Assembly (NCBI GenBank): GCA_022592435.1
Contig: JABYQS010000132.1
Span: 1 to 64,000 of the forward strand
Origin: Cerioporus squamosus
Lineage: Eukaryota > Basidiomycota > Agaricomycetes > Polyporales > Polyporaceae
Direction of reading: 5' to 3'
DNA: 64,000 nt
Part shown: in pieces, positions 11,559 through 22,970 of the stretch
Layout: each line of letters starts with the position of its first letter
Position numbering within the stretch: the stretch's first letter is position 1
The notes under the pieces: model-generated
Databases searched by the model: none
Told to the model about the DNA's origin: nothing
The model's input: the letters and a program-made list of their open reading frames with translations, nothing else
Program-made: the position numbers and the translations under genes

Positions 11559-14500
11559 ATGCTCTGGGGGCTCCTCGTCTCGTTTCTAGCTTCGCTCACA
11601 GCGCACTCGGCGGTCCATGGCCAGAAATCAAACGGGCGTACGTGTTATTGTTGCGAATACGGGAGAAGTCACGCTAATTGTTATAATTTCTTTGCAGTCG
11701 CGCCCAAGGCGTTCTTGAGCCTGCCGCTCGGGACCGTCAAGCCGGCGGGATGGCTGCATGACCAGGTGATTCTAGTCATACCATATCGCATTGCTATCCG
11801 CTTAACAGCATGTGCAGCTCATTGTACAGACCAACGGTCTTGCTGGACACGAGCACGAGTTCTATCACTAGTAAGCCATCCTCGTAACCGCACAGGGCGT
11901 ATAGTGGGCACTAATGTCACTCCCTTACGGCAGTGTTTCTCAAAGTGACTGGATCGGCGGGGATTCCTACTACTCTAGCCTGGAAGAAGGTGTGTACTCG
12001 CGCGATCATCTTGGAATATGTGCTGAGTTCCTTCCCAGCTGGCAGCTACTGGTTTGTGAGTGCTTCGGTGATCGAACTTCCACCAACCTGGAAGTCACCT
12101 TGTGTATGCGCAGAACGGCATGATTCCCAACGGTGTCTTAGTCAACGACTCTACCATCCAGTCCCAGGTTCAGCAGTTCCTTGACTACGTCCTCGACCAT
12201 CAGGATTCCACGGGGTGGCTTGGGCCCGAGGTTAACACGACGAAACCGCGCTATCTCTGGGGTCGGTACCCGTTCTTCTTCGGAGCCATCCAGATGGTCG
12301 AGGCCGACCCCTCCTTGACGGACCGCGTCGTGACTGCGTTGCACAAGTTCGTGTCCCTCGCCAATACGATGCTGCACAATGGCGACGGTCTCGAGGACTG
12401 GGCCAAGACCCGCTGGGAAGATTTTGTCATGGTCCTGCAGTGGTACGTAAAGCGACAGTAGCAGCTCGAGGCAGACAACTCAATCCAACTCTATCAGGCT
12501 CTATGACTTCCATCCGAACGGGAAAGAGGACCTGCTTATCGACACGATGAAGATGTTGAAATGGACCGGCGATCCGTGGGAGGACGTGTTTAAGGAGGAG
12601 GTGGGTCCACTCGCGGAGAGATAGCGTTATGCACTGACCTTCACATCGCATTCTAGTATTTCCCAAAGACGGCCGTCGAGAATCTGACGAACCCATTCCC
12701 CGTGTTGACCTGGCACGGCGTCAACATGGCTGAGGGGCTCAAGGCGCTCCCTTCGACCTATCGTTTCACGCACAATCAGTCGGGTATGTTGTTACTAATG
12801 GTCTCGCGCTCGAGCACTTATTTGGAAGAATGCCAGACCTTGACGCTGCGAGCAAGGGCTGGGACTTGCTATTCCAGTACCACGGCCGACCCTCCGGTAT
12901 CTACGCCGCGGATGAATATCTCGCCGGACTCGAGGCCGACCGAGGGTGGGTGCATTGCTTGCTTGCTTGCAGTCACGTTGAGTAGCTTATCACACTGCTC
13001 CTCGCGCATCTATACTACACAGAACGGAATTATGTCTCGTCGTGGTGAGTCCGCCGGAGCAACAACGTAGCAAACGTTCGTGAGCTGATCGTGTGGTCGT
13101 CAGGAAACCATGTTCTCGTATGTTGACCGGAGCGAAGCACACCGGATGTAGTGCGCTCATCAGCATATCCAGCGGATCCTACTTGTACCAAGTCATTGGA
13201 GACCCGAAGTTCGCGGACAGGGTGGGTCTGCGGAACAATCAGTGAGCTGAGATCGCATGGGCTGACTTCCATGCGAGGTCGAACGGATCACGTACAACGC
13301 GTTGCCTGCGACACTTACTGGAGGTGAGTGATAGTCTTGCCCCCGAATGCAACTCACCGTTCATCATGCTTCCTGATTTCTCGTCGTGACAGATATGTGG
13401 TCTCGCCAATACCTACAGCAGCAAAACCAGATTGCGGCTAAGAATATGACTCCGTGAGTTGTACGTCTAACTGTGCTTCTGTCAATCTGCTCATGCGTTC
13501 CGCGGAAGGAACCCGTTCCCTAACGATGGGTGAGTTGCTATGTATATCGCATCCTGCGCGTCCAGGTGACTGAATTCCCGGTCCATGGATAGCCCGTACT
13601 CAAACGTCTTTGGCCTTGAGCCGAACTACCCGTAAGTTGTTTCATGAAGGCACCGCATGGTTGCTCGATGCATGCATGGCTCCAATATGCCATAGTCGGA
13701 CACACTGGTACTCACATGGACATCTCGCCAGGTGCTGCACCGTCAACCATCCGCAGGGCTGGCCGAAGTTCATCAGCAATGCGTTTGTCACGACTCCGGA
13801 CCAGAAGTCGCTCGTCCATGTGTATCTCGGACCGTACAGCGTCAACACAACGCTCGCTGGTGGTGAGTGCCTCTGTCTCCACCCGACGCCACACTACGGC
13901 CCACATCGAGGCGTTTCATCTTGGCTGACACGGACACCTTCGCGTTTCACATTATGCAGATAACACGGTCTCGGTTACTGTCGACACACTCTACCCCTTC
14001 AGCGATACGCTCACTTCGACGATCACGGCCAAGAAGGCATTCACCTACTATGTACGAATCCCCAGCTGGGTCAGCAAAGGCACCATCGCAATTAACGGTG
14101 CTGCGCCCAAGTCCGTGTCGCCGACCAACGGTCTGCAGGCCGTGTCTGTGAAGGCGGGAACGACCAAGCTCGTGCTCGACCTCCCCTCCGAGATTACTAT
14201 CGGTAATTACATTTCCTTGGTCCTCGACGACATGCCAAGGCTGATGCGTTTCCACCCTGTGCCATTCACTACAGAGTCGCGCCCTCATGGCTCTGTTGCT
14301 GTCCATCGGGGGCCGTTGCACTACGCATACGACATCTCCCGCAGCCAGAAGGTGCTAACCGCGAACGCACAAGAGCCGCGCGCCGTGGACCTGGAGTTCG
14401 ATGCCACGGGACGCTGGCAATACGCAATTGACCCAGACACGCTCACGTTTCACGGTAGCACGCCGTCCGGTGGCAAGCTCCCCTCGCCCGTCTTCGACTC

Positions 14501-14751
14501 CGGCCTCCCGCCGTTCACGATCACGGCCACGGCATGCCCTATCGACTGGGAGGTCGCCGGGGACACGTTCGCCGCGGTCCCGCCCACGAACCCGGCGTGC
14601 ACTGGCGAGGCAACGAACATCACTCTGTGGCCGTTCGGGGTAAGCAATTAATCGGCCGCTCTCGATAAGCAACAGAGCTTAAATAGAGTTGACGGACTTG
14701 CAGGCAACCAAGCTTCGCATCGGAGAGTTCCCGACTTTCAAGGCAACATAG
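11559..14751 (+). CDS. Secreted beta-L-arabinofuranosidase-like glycoside hydrolase (GH127 / DUF1680)
   Basis: From Met 11559 the protein starts with a signal peptide (MLWGLLVSFLASLTAHS). After the first intron it continues with PLGTVKPAGWLHDQ and GHEHEFYHY, then an alpha/alpha-barrel domain (WLGPEVN, WGRYPFFFGAIQM, GDPWEDVF). Family catalytic elements are visible: TELCLVVETMFS, matching the zinc-binding T-E-x-C site, and the double cysteine NYPCCTVNHPQGW, where characterised enzymes use one Cys as nucleophile and bind zinc with the others. Later beta-sandwich segments include YYVRIPSWVS and VAVHRGPLHYAYDIS. At least a dozen introns break the gene. The final intron removes an in-frame stop near 14649 and adds the exon ending at TAG 14749-14751. 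Likely role: release of arabinose or a related sugar from plant wall glycans or glycoproteins. Family secure, substrate not. Confidence 0.88.
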
Positions 14752-15313
14752 AAGGAGTTGCAGTTGGACAGCAAGGAGGAGAAGGAAAGATTCGTCATCA
14801 AGAGGTAGTGCATGTAGGCTGTACTTGAGTGTATGAGCAAAGTGTTCGAGTTTCAGCGCGTTGGAGTGACGCTGACGCGTTTGTGGCTGGCTCGACGCGT
14901 CGCGACGCGTCTTCGGCGTTGGCGGGGGTCTACTAATGTGACCACCATCGTTGCGTTCCTGTTCATGAACAGGACCAGTCTCGACGTGCTCGAAAAGTGT
15001 CCTTTCTTGTATGACTGTGAACCAGACGCAAGAGCACTTCGTCGTGAAAGCGTGTGCAGCAGAGCGACTCATGCATGCCGTGTCTGGCCCATGCTCGACT
15101 GTGGCGGTAGCGCGGATGATCGGCTAGCGCCCATAGCGCTCCGCCTCAAGCGGTGGCCCGGCTGCCCGCTACTGGTTGGCATCGAACATCTCTACCCTCC
15201 TCATCGTCCTGCTCGGTCTCTAAACGCGACCCTTGGCCATCTACAAAACAAAGCTCGCGCTCTTCCTACCCTCCGAACCCCTTGCGAGGCACCCCACTAT
15301 CGAGGTTCACCGA
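14752..15313. other. Intergenic region upstream of the SDS3-like gene
   Basis: A 249-codon open frame overlaps this stretch but its Arg/Leu/Ser-rich translation looks like a shadow of GC-rich DNA. The region may hold a 5' leader or a missed first exon of the SDS3-like gene. Nothing else is seen. Confidence 0.4.
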
Positions 15314-16501
15314 ATGCCACCACAGCCAGGAGTCTTCGCGGTATCCCACACCTCCACCCACAAAGTCCGTGGAGCACCTGTCTCCGAGGTAAACTCGGTC
15401 AACATGCACTTCGAGCCTATAGCAGGGCCAAGCTCCAGGCAACACGGTATGTTCTCCTGTCGACCCAAAAGTGTCGGACGTGCACCCAACGTAACCGCCA
15501 TAGGTGGTCAAGGCGAAGATCCCAAGAAAGACAAGAGGAGGAAGGATGCCGTGTCCAAGATGGCGAAGGAGATGGCGGATAGGAGAGAAGAGTACGTGTA
15601 CGCTTCCCTACTTGCGTTTCGCGTGCCTATGCTCAATCGGGCTGCTCGTCGTCCACCCCAGTTTTGGCCGCCATTACACAGAAACCATCTCCGAACTCCA
15701 CAGCTTGTCCCACCAACTTGCCACGCGCCCTGAAACATCTCCCGCATACCAACTACGCGTATACCCCTTGACACTCGAACGCGGTGCTCTTCTCTCCTCG
15801 ATCGAGTTCCAGGAGCGGCACGCCCTGCAGGTCGTCCAGACCGCGTATGACGAAGAGCGCGAGCGGGTGGAAGAGGAGTGGAAGCGGGGACGCGAGCGCA
15901 TCAGGGAACGTATGCTGGAGGGTATCGAGGAGCGCAGGCGGCGCGCACGCGAGGAGAAAGACGGCGAGGGCACGGTGGCTGGTACGTACGCCCCAAATGA
16001 ATATCGCCATATGTCGGGCGCTCACGCACGCGCACCCCAGATGGGAGCGGAGATCCTCAGTCGCGCCCGCACATAACACGCAAGCTGCGCAACAAGATGG
16101 GCGGAACGTCTCCCCCGCCGACGCCTGTCCCCGGCGGGCATCCTGGCCTGGGCAACGGCGCCATTGCGTCCATAAGCTCGGGACCGGTCACAACCGGCCC
16201 TCTGCTCAATCCTCATTCGCTCTCTGTGGACGAGCTCCCGTCTCCCTTCCCATTGCCTCTCATCTCTGGGAATTCAGGCGGGGGTCAGAGTTACGGATAT
16301 GGCGCTGGGTCCGGGGGCGCTGGCAACGGTCGCAGGAGGGCGAAAGGCGGTGGACAGGCACAAGCACCAGGTACGCTTGGGAAGAGTTTGAACGTCTTCC
16401 ACCCCTTGAAGGAGTCCGAGTACGAGGGCGACATGGGCGAGATCAGGAGGGGGAACAGGAGGCGAAGGGCTGCAGCTGGCACCCTCGCTGGGAAGGCTTG
16501 A
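15314..16501 (+). CDS. SDS3-like subunit of a Sin3/Rpd3 histone deacetylase complex
   Basis: The gene has four exons joined in frame. The first encodes MPPQPGVFAVSH... to SSRQH and splices to GGQGEDPKKDKRRKD. The next intron (about 15595-15662) rebuilds MADRREDFGRHYTETISELHS. The core is a long charged helix, ALQVVQTAYDEERERVEEEW followed by [19 protein letters not shown], which is the hallmark of the Sds3/Dep1/BRMS1 family (Sds3-like). A Gly/Pro-rich tail with PGTLGKSLNVFHPLKESE ends at TGA 16499-16501. In yeast, Sds3 holds the Rpd3L deacetylase complex together and aids transcriptional silencing. The first exon is the weakest part, because no strong upstream signal fixes the start; an additional 5' exon is possible. 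Confidence 0.75.
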
Positions 16502-17230
16502 CAGTCGGTTCTTATCTCTGTATACCGTACGTCCCTCTCGGAACTCAGTCCTTCATCGTGCTAACGTCTGCTTCAGGTGTAGCAATAGATGTTGTCCTTG
16601 TTTTGCGAGCTATCCGTCCATGCTGCTTATTGTTTGGAATACAAGTCCGTGACAATCGGAGTACGTCGGGCCGACTATCCGGTTATGCAAGGTCTATGTA
16701 TCTCGGCCGGCTGGAGGAGCATGCGATTCCAATGCGACCGAACGTATACCAGCGGCACGGTGTTACTTACTTTCGCCAGTAACAGATGCAGTCCAGCGGG
16801 GCACTCCGTCATTCTCACTGCGACCGCCCCACAACAACGCGGGAACATATCCCGGTTTCGCACTGACCACTTCGACTTCCTCCTATCGTCTGCCGCAAGG
16901 CTAGGTGGCCAAAGTCTCGTCCGGTAAGACGCATCTCTTCCTATTTACCTAGGAATCCCTAGATGGCCACACCGCAACCCGAGCCGCAAGGTAATCATGC
17001 CTCCTGAGTGGCGTGAGTCTACAATGCGCTTTGTCCTTCTGGTACGTCTAAGCGGATCTTCAAGCGCCTCCGTCTCATTGACCGCATTGCTTGGACGCCT
17101 CATGTATAGTTTCATTCCGCTTTGGCCTTCGGCCAGTACAAATTGTCGCCCCGCGCCGACTTCTCCACATTCATACCCACCGCACAACACACAGCACGCC
17201 ACGCGACGTACCACACGAGTCACTACAGCC
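16502..17230. other. Intergenic spacer
   Basis: Only short open frames without resemblance to known proteins occur here. It holds the 3' flank of the SDS3-like gene and the promoter of the next gene; no TATA box is obvious. Confidence 0.45.
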
Positions 17231-18375
17231 ATGAACTCGCCTGCATCCAACTCTTCGTCTTCCCTGGCCCCACGCAGCAGCTACACGACTGCTGACTCGC
17301 GTGGCTCATTCGACCCCCAGTCGTCGCATTCTTCCCAGTTCTCTTCCAGCCACCGATCGTCATTCCTCGACATGTCTCCGAGCCACCGAGCCACCCCGTA
17401 CCCAGGACCCGCCGCGTACTCGGCGAAAGTCTACATGCCAGGCGTCTCCCGTCCCGATAGCCCTGCTCTCTTACCATGCCAGAGGATCGGCGGGTACGAA
17501 ACCGACAGTTACTCGTTGAGTTCTGACCAGCTATCGAGGATCGTTGCCGGGATCAAGCAACTCCCTACCCCTTCCCAGAACAGCGGCAGTCGTTCTGAGC
17601 GGAACTGCGTCTTTGACGAGCAACCTCCGCGCTGCTGCGCCAAGATTCCGTCGGCCTCCGGTACCGCACTGCGCGACATGTTCCCCTCTATCAGAGAGAC
17701 CGTGCTCGCGGCGGTCATCAACCACTGCCTCGACGAAGACGAGCTACACAAACTGGACACGGATATGACGCGCAGGAAGGGCAGAGTGGCGTTCGATCGG
17801 TACGGCCGTGGTTACGACTCCCAAGGCACTAGCTCCCAGGACTACCCGACACTGCAGAGCCTCGTAGACCCACTCACCACCTACTTCCGCATCCTCCTCG
17901 CCTCGTGCACGAATATCTACGACCTGCAGCTCCTTGCGACAGCTCGCAGCAGTACATCTCGCAACTCGTGGCGTTCGCGGACAAGTACGCATGGACAGCT
18001 GTGCTCGCGTACCACTTCGACTTTTATCGGGCACGGGTACGCGAGATGAAGGGAGGGATCTACTCTGGGTGGGCGCAGGTGGATGCAGGGCTCCATGCTC
18101 GTCACCTGGCCGGAAGGGAGAGCGGATACGCCATCGACCGTACCCCGAGCATGAGCGGTCGCCGCAGGATGGACAGTGTAACTTCGTCCGATGATGGGCT
18201 GACGATGCGCAGGAAGGAGCTGTGTGAGCTGTTCAATTCGGGCGTGTGCGCATCTCCGTGCAGGTACCGGCGGGCCCACGAGTGCCAGGGATGCGGATCT
18301 GACGAGCACCCCATCGTCACATGCCCGTCTTCCCGAGTCGTCCTCTACTCTACGAAAAGCCCTGTTCGTGCCTGA
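17231..18375 (+). CDS. CCHC-like zinc-finger protein resembling transposon gag-type proteins; frame break inside
   Basis: From ATG 17231 a Ser/Pro-rich frame runs through DMFPSIRETVLAAVINHCL and YFRILLASCTNIYDLQL. At about 17930 the coding signal jumps by one base into another frame, continuing YISQLVAFADKYAWTAVLAY and ending with a Cys/His cluster: CELFNSGVCASPC, then HECQGCGSDEHPIVTC, to TGA 18373-18375. The C-terminal arrangement (C-x3-N-x-G-x-C ... C-x2-C-x4-H-x4-C) resembles zinc-finger proteins found beside mobile elements in basidiomycetes. The break is either a single-base indel (pseudogene or sequence error) or a 38-base intron, GTGCAC..GCGACAG at about 17906-17943, which would restore the frame but would be shorter than other introns here. 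Function unknown. Confidence 0.55.
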
Positions 18376-18647
18376 GAGTGTGTGTGGGCTGTCGTCATAT
18401 CCTAATGGAGCTAAGGGTGGTTAGAGGGACGTATGCAGGTTGTTTCCCTTACTAGGTTACTGGTATTTAGGTTGATTTGTTGTGTGTGGACACTCCCAGA
18501 CGAACTTACGCTACGTATATCCACTTGATGATGCTTCATTCTGTGTTTACCGGGTCACTAGAAACTTCTGTGCACCCAATGTGCGAACTAGAGATACAAT
18601 GGTCACGTCGTCATGTCTACGAGATACACGTGAGGAGGTGATACAGC
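18376..18647. other. Convergent 3' spacer
   Basis: A short convergent spacer before the HGH1 stop codon. Nothing specific is seen. Confidence 0.4.
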
Positions 18648-20330
18648 TCAAAGCTCTTCTATCTTGCTGTCTTCGTCTTCAGACTCGTCATTGTCTGCAC
18701 CAAGGTGCAAGTCAGCCCCATCTTGCATTGTCTCTTTCGTCTCAGTTTGTTTGAGCAAGTTGACCAGTCGCTCGACGTGCTCCGATATCTGCAATTCGTG
18801 CAATTAGGAAGGATGTCCATAGCGTGACGGATGCACGGAGCCCACCTTGTCGACCGTTTCGTTCTCGTGCAGAGCACGGACAACCTCGTAGACGCCATGC
18901 GATCGGAGGTACTCCCGACCCCAGTGGGTCGTGCAGAGCAGGAGCAAGGTCTCCACATGCGTGAGGCGTATTGCCGGGTCTGGTTCGCGCTTCTTGGTCG
19001 GCGGAAGGAACTGCAGGGCCGAAGGAAGTTTCTCTTGATCCTGTCCAAGATGGATCAGTGATTGTGGCCCCAAGCATAGCAGACGACGAGACTTGCCTCC
19101 AAATCGAACTCTTCTGGACCTGCTAGAGGTAGCAATACATATGGCAGGATATCGATGCCGGGCGCTGCGACCGTCGACGGGGGCACGGTGACCTTTTCGC
19201 TATCTTCTGTCAGGAGAGCACGGTGCGCTGAGGTCTGGAATGCGCAGTTCCTGAAGAAGAGTTTAGCATAAATGTTGGATGCAACTGGTGGCATTGACTG
19301 ACTTGATCGTAGAGGCAACTCCGCCTCGTCTGATCAGGTCCTTGTGCTCCGTGAACGCGAGCAGTTTAGACAAGGGATACTCCACATCCACGTCCTCGCC
19401 AAACGGATCTGAAGATCTTGGGGTCAGGAAGAAACTGCGTCCTACCGGTGTCTGCGTAGGGCACCCTTAGATCAGTCCCAGATCATCATGTGGCCGGGGA
19501 GGTGACTACTCACCGTGCTGATATTAGCGAAGACACTGGCCAAGAAGTGGAGATCGCCCTTGAACGGTCGCTTGGAGATGTCCTTCTCGTCGGTTACTCG
19601 TGCAGCTTTTACAAAAGCGTCCACGAGCAAAGGAAGAGCAAGGACTTCTTTCGGCTCCCCCTCCGGGTACGGCACGGGCGCTGGACAAGTGCCCGAGCGG
19701 GAATCCACGGGGAAGACCTTCGTAGGGGACTTCGGATCGGGAAGCACGGCTATCTTGAGGTTAAGAAGCACAGAACATGCACTCGAAGAAGCGGTCACGT
19801 TTGACAGCAGCATCGAGCCCAGATCCGCGAGGATCGATTGAGGATTCTGCGACAATCCTTATAAGCGTGGAGCGCCTGATGGGAAGGCACCCACTCACCA
19901 GGATGTACGACACAAGGAACTTCATGAAAGAGACTTCGGACAGTGTACCCACGAGCAGGGAGTTGTCCGACAAATTGACAAGTGCCCGGAAAGCATCGTG
20001 AGCAGTAGCCTGGTCCCAACTCATCAATCGATGCCCTGCCCGGTGCGGTCTGCGTGAAACTTACGAGTTGGTCCCTACATAAGATCTTGATGTCTCGTAT
20101 AACATCGTTCTCCTGCTTTTGTTGCAGCCCACCGCCTTGCAGGCCCGAGTAAAACAGATCCCGGTGCGGCGATCCCTTGGGCGTCTGAGCAAGGAGGTTT
20201 GCGAGAGCGATCTGCCGGACTTGAGGGTTTTTGTCTCGCAAAAATTGAAAGAGCTAGTTGTCTGATCGGCAGACTGTCATTGTGAGCAGAGAAAGGACCT
20301 AACCTCTTGGAACTGAGCCGCGGTAGCCAT
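18648..20330 (-). CDS. HGH1: HGH1 family protein, eEF2-specific folding chaperone
   Basis: Hgh1 is an armadillo-type helical repeat protein that helps fold translation elongation factor 2 with the TRiC chaperonin. The start ATG at 20330 gives MATAAQFQE, spliced to FLRDKNPQVRQIALANLLAQ, the typical first helical repeat. Later pieces include VSDNSLLVGTLSEVSFMKFL (DUF383 part), YVLLPLAGPEEFDLE and DPAIRLTHVETLLLLCTTHWG (DUF384 part), then ALHENETVDKISEHVERLVNLL rebuilt over an intron. The tail is acidic and ends SKIEEL with TGA at 18648-18650. About eight short introns split it. The order and spacing of these elements match the whole family length, so the gene appears intact. Confidence 0.88.
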
Positions 20331-20535
20331 TGCCTGAGATGAAGACCCTTTGAAGCTGAGTCATTTTCAAGAACAACGTTAGTTAGTAATAGACGCCCTG
20401 CACCGGATTACATAAGAGACGCGTCGCTTCCATGGACGTGTTTGGCCACTCGCCTCCGTGTCCTCAAGTTCGTCCACCAGCCACCCTCCGCCCGGGTTCC
20501 GACCCTCAAGACCTCTCTCCGTCATCCATGTGGAC
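20331..20535. promoter_or_regulatory. Compact divergent promoter, HGH1 / SPT20
   Basis: Only 205 bases separate the two start codons, so both genes must share this promoter region unless an upstream exon of SPT20 has been missed. No TATA box is visible. Confidence 0.5.
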
Positions 20536-22970
20536 ATGGCGCTGTATAACATGACCCGCTTTGTGCATGGTCTTCTCAAGACCCACGAGAACGCGCCACC
20601 GTCGTTCACTGTACGACTATATCGCGAATATTGGACACTGAACAACGGATCCAAGTTTCTCTACAACAGTCAGACAGCGGTAGGAATATGCTACTGAGGA
20701 CTTATGCGGTACTATGAGCTAACTGTTGTCGCAGTCGTTACTCGATGACATACGCGCCCAGCATATACCCGTGGACTTCATCGAGCTGTTCGACGCTGCT
20801 GGGTTACCGTTCTATGAAGGTATGCAAAGCTGCTTCCCTACTTCTTACTGAGACCATTTGTACTGATTAAGACTCTAGGATGTTTGATCGTCGAGTTACT
20901 CGACTACCGTCCAGGGAGGAGCAATGAACCAGAGCTCGAGCAGCCGGAGCGGACGAGAGTCGTACTGACTCCTAACGACGAGTCTCGCTGGGCTGACATA
21001 TGCCTCATGGGTAAGAAGGCTCCAAGGCCTTGGTCAGATGCGGATGCTGTGGAAGTGGAGGCGCGCATGCTGGTTCGTGTCATAATCCTATTCACTTACA
21101 GAAAGCGTTATACTGTCAATTGGCTGACAAGGTCTCTCTCAGCTCGCAACAGCTCCACCATTATGTCTGGAGCCTGATGTGCATCTGACGCGTATTGTCA
21201 ATGCTACCCAGAGGGTATCGACACCGCCAGCTCCTCCGTCACTCAAGCGCAAGGCTGCTGCGGTCGACCAAGAAGCGGACGAGCTCGAGAAAGCTCGCCG
21301 TATCAAGCTCATGCAGTTCATGGCTCCTCAGAGGAGTGTACCTCCAGGGTAAGCTCTTCTCACGGCACGTCGCGACAATAGATTCACGGAACCATCGTAG
21401 GAAATTCCCAATATTGGATGCTCTCCAAAGGTACCGGCAGATGAAGGCAAACCCGCAAGCAGCCGCAGCCGCAGCTGCAGCCCAGCAGATGCCAACGACT
21501 GTACCCACCACCGCGTCGCCGCATCAAGCAGCAGGACCATCTCCTGCCACCGCTGTTGTCCCACCCACGGTTCCTGCTATCGTACCTCCTACCATACCTG
21601 TACAGGCTGGCCCTGTCCCCACCTCGACGCCTGTCCCTCCTGCAGCACAATACCACCATCCACCTCCAAATGCCTCCTCTCCGGCCCCCATCAATGCTGG
21701 CTCTCCGCCGGCGCCAGTGCAGAACATCAAGAAGCAGCCGCCAAAGAAGAAAGCGGACGGAGTCCAGTCGCCGCTTATGCCAAGGGCGTCGGTCACACCC
21801 GCACCCGCAGCGCCTACTGCCCCATCCGGCGCGCCCTTACCGATACCCCCACACTTACAGCAACACTACCAGGCCCAGCTCGCCGCGCGGACCGGAACTC
21901 CACAACCCCCTGTCCAGTCAGTCCCTTCTCCTCGTCCGCCTTCTGTCGCACATGCGAGCAGTCCGCCCATGGCGCCGGAACAAAGGCCGTCGTCCGCAGT
22001 ACCTCCCACCCAGGCGCAGCCTATCCAGCAAGTGCAGGCGGCGCAACAGCGCCCTATGCAGCCATCCCCAGCACCGCAAGCACAAGGTCAAACCCCTCAG
22101 CCTGCGGTCCTTCCCGGAGCCTACAGCCCAGCCCAGATTGCCAACGCTGTTCTCGCTCAACGGAACAGAGCTGCTGCGGTCGCCAGAGGTCAAGCCAACG
22201 GGCAGGCCGTTCCACCTACCGGCGCGACAGCGCAACAGCAGACGCCTCAGCAACAACAACAGCTGTATTATCAGTACGTCGCGTACCAGCAGGCGCAGGC
22301 GGCGCATGCTCAAGCACAGGCGGCGGCGGCCCAGCAGCGCCTCCAGCCGGGACAGCAGCAGCAAGCAGCGCCCTCTCCTGCTCAGCATCCTCGCAGTCCT
22401 ATGCCCCCGGCGCAGGGCCAGCCCGGGGGACAGCGCAACAGCCCCATGGTCCAGAATCAGCAGATCCAGCCACGGTCCCCCATGCCAAACCCGAACACTC
22501 CTCAGCAGGCAGCACAACAGCCGCAGGTCCAGCAGCAGCAGCACAACCAGCAGCACGCACAGCAGCACACAGGCCAAGGGCAGATGCAGGCCCAGCATAC
22601 TACCCAGCACCATCCTCAGGGCGCGAACATCGCATACGCAAACTACATGCGCCAGCTTGCGGCCCAACAGCACCCGCAGATGCAGCAACACCTTGCCGCC
22701 GCGGGCCAGCCTCAACAACAGGCCGGGCAGCAGCAGGTCGCGGCGGCAGCGGCTGCTGCCCAGGCCGCGATGTCCAACCCGCAGATGCTGGCTCAGTACC
22801 AACAGATGATTAACTTCCAGCGGATGGGCATGATGCCGGGCCAGATGCCGCAGGGGTACTGGATGGGTGCGGGTCGCGGCATGCCGCAGAATATGGCTGG
22901 TATGCAGGGACACCCGCAGCAGATGCAGCCTGGGGCTGCGAAGCCGCCGCAGGGACAGCAGGGATCGTGA
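20536..22970 (+). CDS. SPT20: SPT20-like subunit of the SAGA transcription coactivator
   Basis: Spt20 keeps the SAGA acetyltransferase/deubiquitinase complex intact. The N-terminal conserved domain is clear and split by introns: YNMTRFVHGLLKTHENAPPS, LYREYWTLNNGSKFLYNSQT, SLLDDIRAQHIPVDFIELFD and GCLIVELLDYRPGRS, then CLEPDVHLTRIVN. A charged helix follows (DELEKARRIKLMQFMAPQRS). The final exon (from about 21400) encodes roughly 520 residues of low-complexity Gln/Ala/Pro sequence with many CAG/CAA runs, usual for the activator-like tail of this family. The start at 20536 places the first conserved Tyr near the N-terminus as expected. The stop is TGA 22968-22970. Confidence 0.85.

Noticed and set aside
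7394..14751. S53 protease and GH127 as a co-regulated secretion cluster
   Set aside because: Only two genes separated by 1.7 kb; shared TATA spacing is common for secreted fungal enzymes and not evidence of a cluster.
21556..22809. Long 417-codon plus frame and 331-codon minus frame
   Set aside because: These are shadows of the Gln/Pro-rich SPT20 exon in other frames.
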